From positions 1-6,574 of the forward strand of contig VBGO01000367.1 of the NCBI GenBank assembly GCA_005882525.1: a stretch of DNA of 6,574 nucleotides, written 5' to 3'. Below the pieces are notes generated by a model, which saw nothing but the letters and a program-made list of their open reading frames with translations, was not told the DNA's origin and made no database searches. Numbering within the stretch: the first letter of the stretch is position 1; each line of letters opens with the position of its first letter. A program made the translations under genes and the position numbers. Positions 5,973 through 6,574 of the stretch are shown here, piece after piece. This DNA is from Chloroflexota bacterium (GTDB taxonomy: Bacteria > Chloroflexota > Dormibacteria > CF-121).

Positions 5973-6574
5973 ATGCCAAAGATGCCCATTCAAATTGACG
6001 TCAACGACGTCAACTACGACTTGCTGGTCGAGCCCGACCGCTCGTTGGTGGATGCGCTACGCGACGATCTAGGCCTCACCGGTACCAAGCGAGCGTGCAA
6101 TGAGGGTGAGTGCGCCTCGTGCGCGGTTCACCTGGACGGCAAGGTCGTCAAGTCCTGCTTGGTGCTGGCGGTCGAGGCCGCCGGACATAAGGTGATGACC
6201 ATCGAAGGCCTCGCCCGGAACGGGAAGCTCGACCCCGTCCAGCAGGCCTTCGCCGAGAACTTCGCCGCCCAGTGTGGCTACTGCACGCCAGGAATGATCA
6301 TGACCGCCAAGGCCCTGCTGGCCGAGAACCCCAAACCGACCGAGGAGGAGGTCCGCCAGGGGATCCGCGGCAACCTTTGCCGCTGCACCGGCTACGCCAA
6401 GATCGTGGACGCCATCATGGCCGCTTCTGGCCAGCCGCGACAGCGCCAGGACCCGCCTTCCCAATACCGGGTCGTTGGCCGTTCGCTGCCGCGGACCGAC
6501 TCGCTGGAGAAGGTGACCGGCCGCGCCCCCTACGCCTACGACATGAGGCTGGCGGGGATGGTCTATGGCGAGAT
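5973..6574 (+). CDS. Molybdenum hydroxylase with fused [2Fe-2S] and molybdopterin domains (xanthine dehydrogenase/CoxS-CoxL family), 5' part
   Basis: At least 200 residues are encoded and the frame runs off the window. Residues 1-75 are a plant-type ferredoxin domain binding one [2Fe-2S] cluster through Cys42, Cys47, Cys50 (ACNEGECASC) and Cys62. Residues 85-152 are the helical second cluster domain with CGYC (101, 104) and CRC (136, 138). In most CO dehydrogenase-type enzymes the small subunit stops here. In this gene the frame continues through a Gln/Pro/Arg linker (153-165) into VVGRSLPRTDSLEKVTGRAPY, the opening of the molybdopterin-binding large subunit. The product resembles single-chain aldehyde oxidoreductases (Mop type) that lack the FAD domain. 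These enzymes hydroxylate aldehydes, N-heterocycles or oxidise CO; the substrate-binding part lies outside the window, so the substrate is unknown. There is no Tat signal, so it is probably cytoplasmic. Confidence 0.93.
   Translation, partial: MPKMPIQIDVNDVNYDLLVEPDRSLVDALRDDLGLTGTKRACNEGECASCAVHLDGKVVKSCLVLAVEAAGHKVMTIEGLARNGKLDPVQQAFAENFAAQCGYCTPGMIMTAKALLAENPKPTEEEVRQGIRGNLCRCTGYAKIVDAIMAASGQPRQRQDPPSQYRVVGRSLPRTDSLEKVTGRAPYAYDMRLAGMVYGE

Noticed and set aside
6069..6464. Minus-strand open frame of 131 codons at the right end
   Set aside because: It lies opposite the cysteine-motif-rich Fe-S domain on the + strand and has no ribosome site or recognisable family.

Overview
The window is high-GC bacterial DNA with strong G/C preference at third codon positions. 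Its genes (an integrase-core transposase family, a FadR-type regulator, a MoxR-type ATPase and a molybdenum hydroxylase) suggest a free-living, aerobic, soil-type bacterium such as an actinobacterium, a chloroflexote or a similar lineage. I cannot place it more precisely from the sequence alone. There is no rRNA, tRNA or CRISPR array.

Left third (1-2177): an insertion-sequence graveyard. Two diverged copies of the same DDE (integrase-core) transposase lie head to tail on the + strand, and both are broken. Copy 1 (48-1015) has a 112-nt internal deletion that shifts the frame. Copy 2 (about 1139-2092) has lost its 5' end, carries a 1-nt deletion, and has Gly in place of the second catalytic Asp. 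Both are followed at similar distance by the same terminal-like motif, TTTGTGTGCCCRACA (1124-1138 and 2163-2177).

Middle (2178-3135): an intact PEBP/YbhB-type gene on the - strand (2224-2751) and the C-terminal scrap of an unrelated IS3-type transposase (2792-3079, - strand). These look like cargo and debris between the IS graveyard and the functional cluster.

Right half (3136-6574): a catabolic/redox cluster arranged around a divergent promoter region (3979-4043). A GntR/FadR-type repressor (3136-3978) points left. To the right come a MoxR-type AAA+ ATPase (from about 4044), a von Willebrand A (MIDAS) protein (ending 5949) and, 23 nt later behind an AGGAGG ribosome site, a molybdenum hydroxylase (from 5973, running off the window). 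That last frame joins a complete two-cluster [2Fe-2S] domain directly to the beginning of the molybdopterin-binding subunit. AAA+/VWA pairs such as CoxD/CoxE are known to act in maturing the active site of this enzyme class, so the likely logic is: ligand-responsive FadR-type switch, ATPase-VWA maturation machine, single-chain Mo/Fe-S hydroxylase of unknown substrate.

The most notable points are: (i) the ATPase and VWA domains lie in different frames, with the change at about 5150-5156 inside an uninterrupted AAA-linker-VWA layout like BchI/BchD; (ii) the ATPase has no ordinary start codon upstream of its Walker A motif, although a strong Shine-Dalgarno sequence lies before an ATA codon; (iii) the Fe-S and Mo domains are fused.
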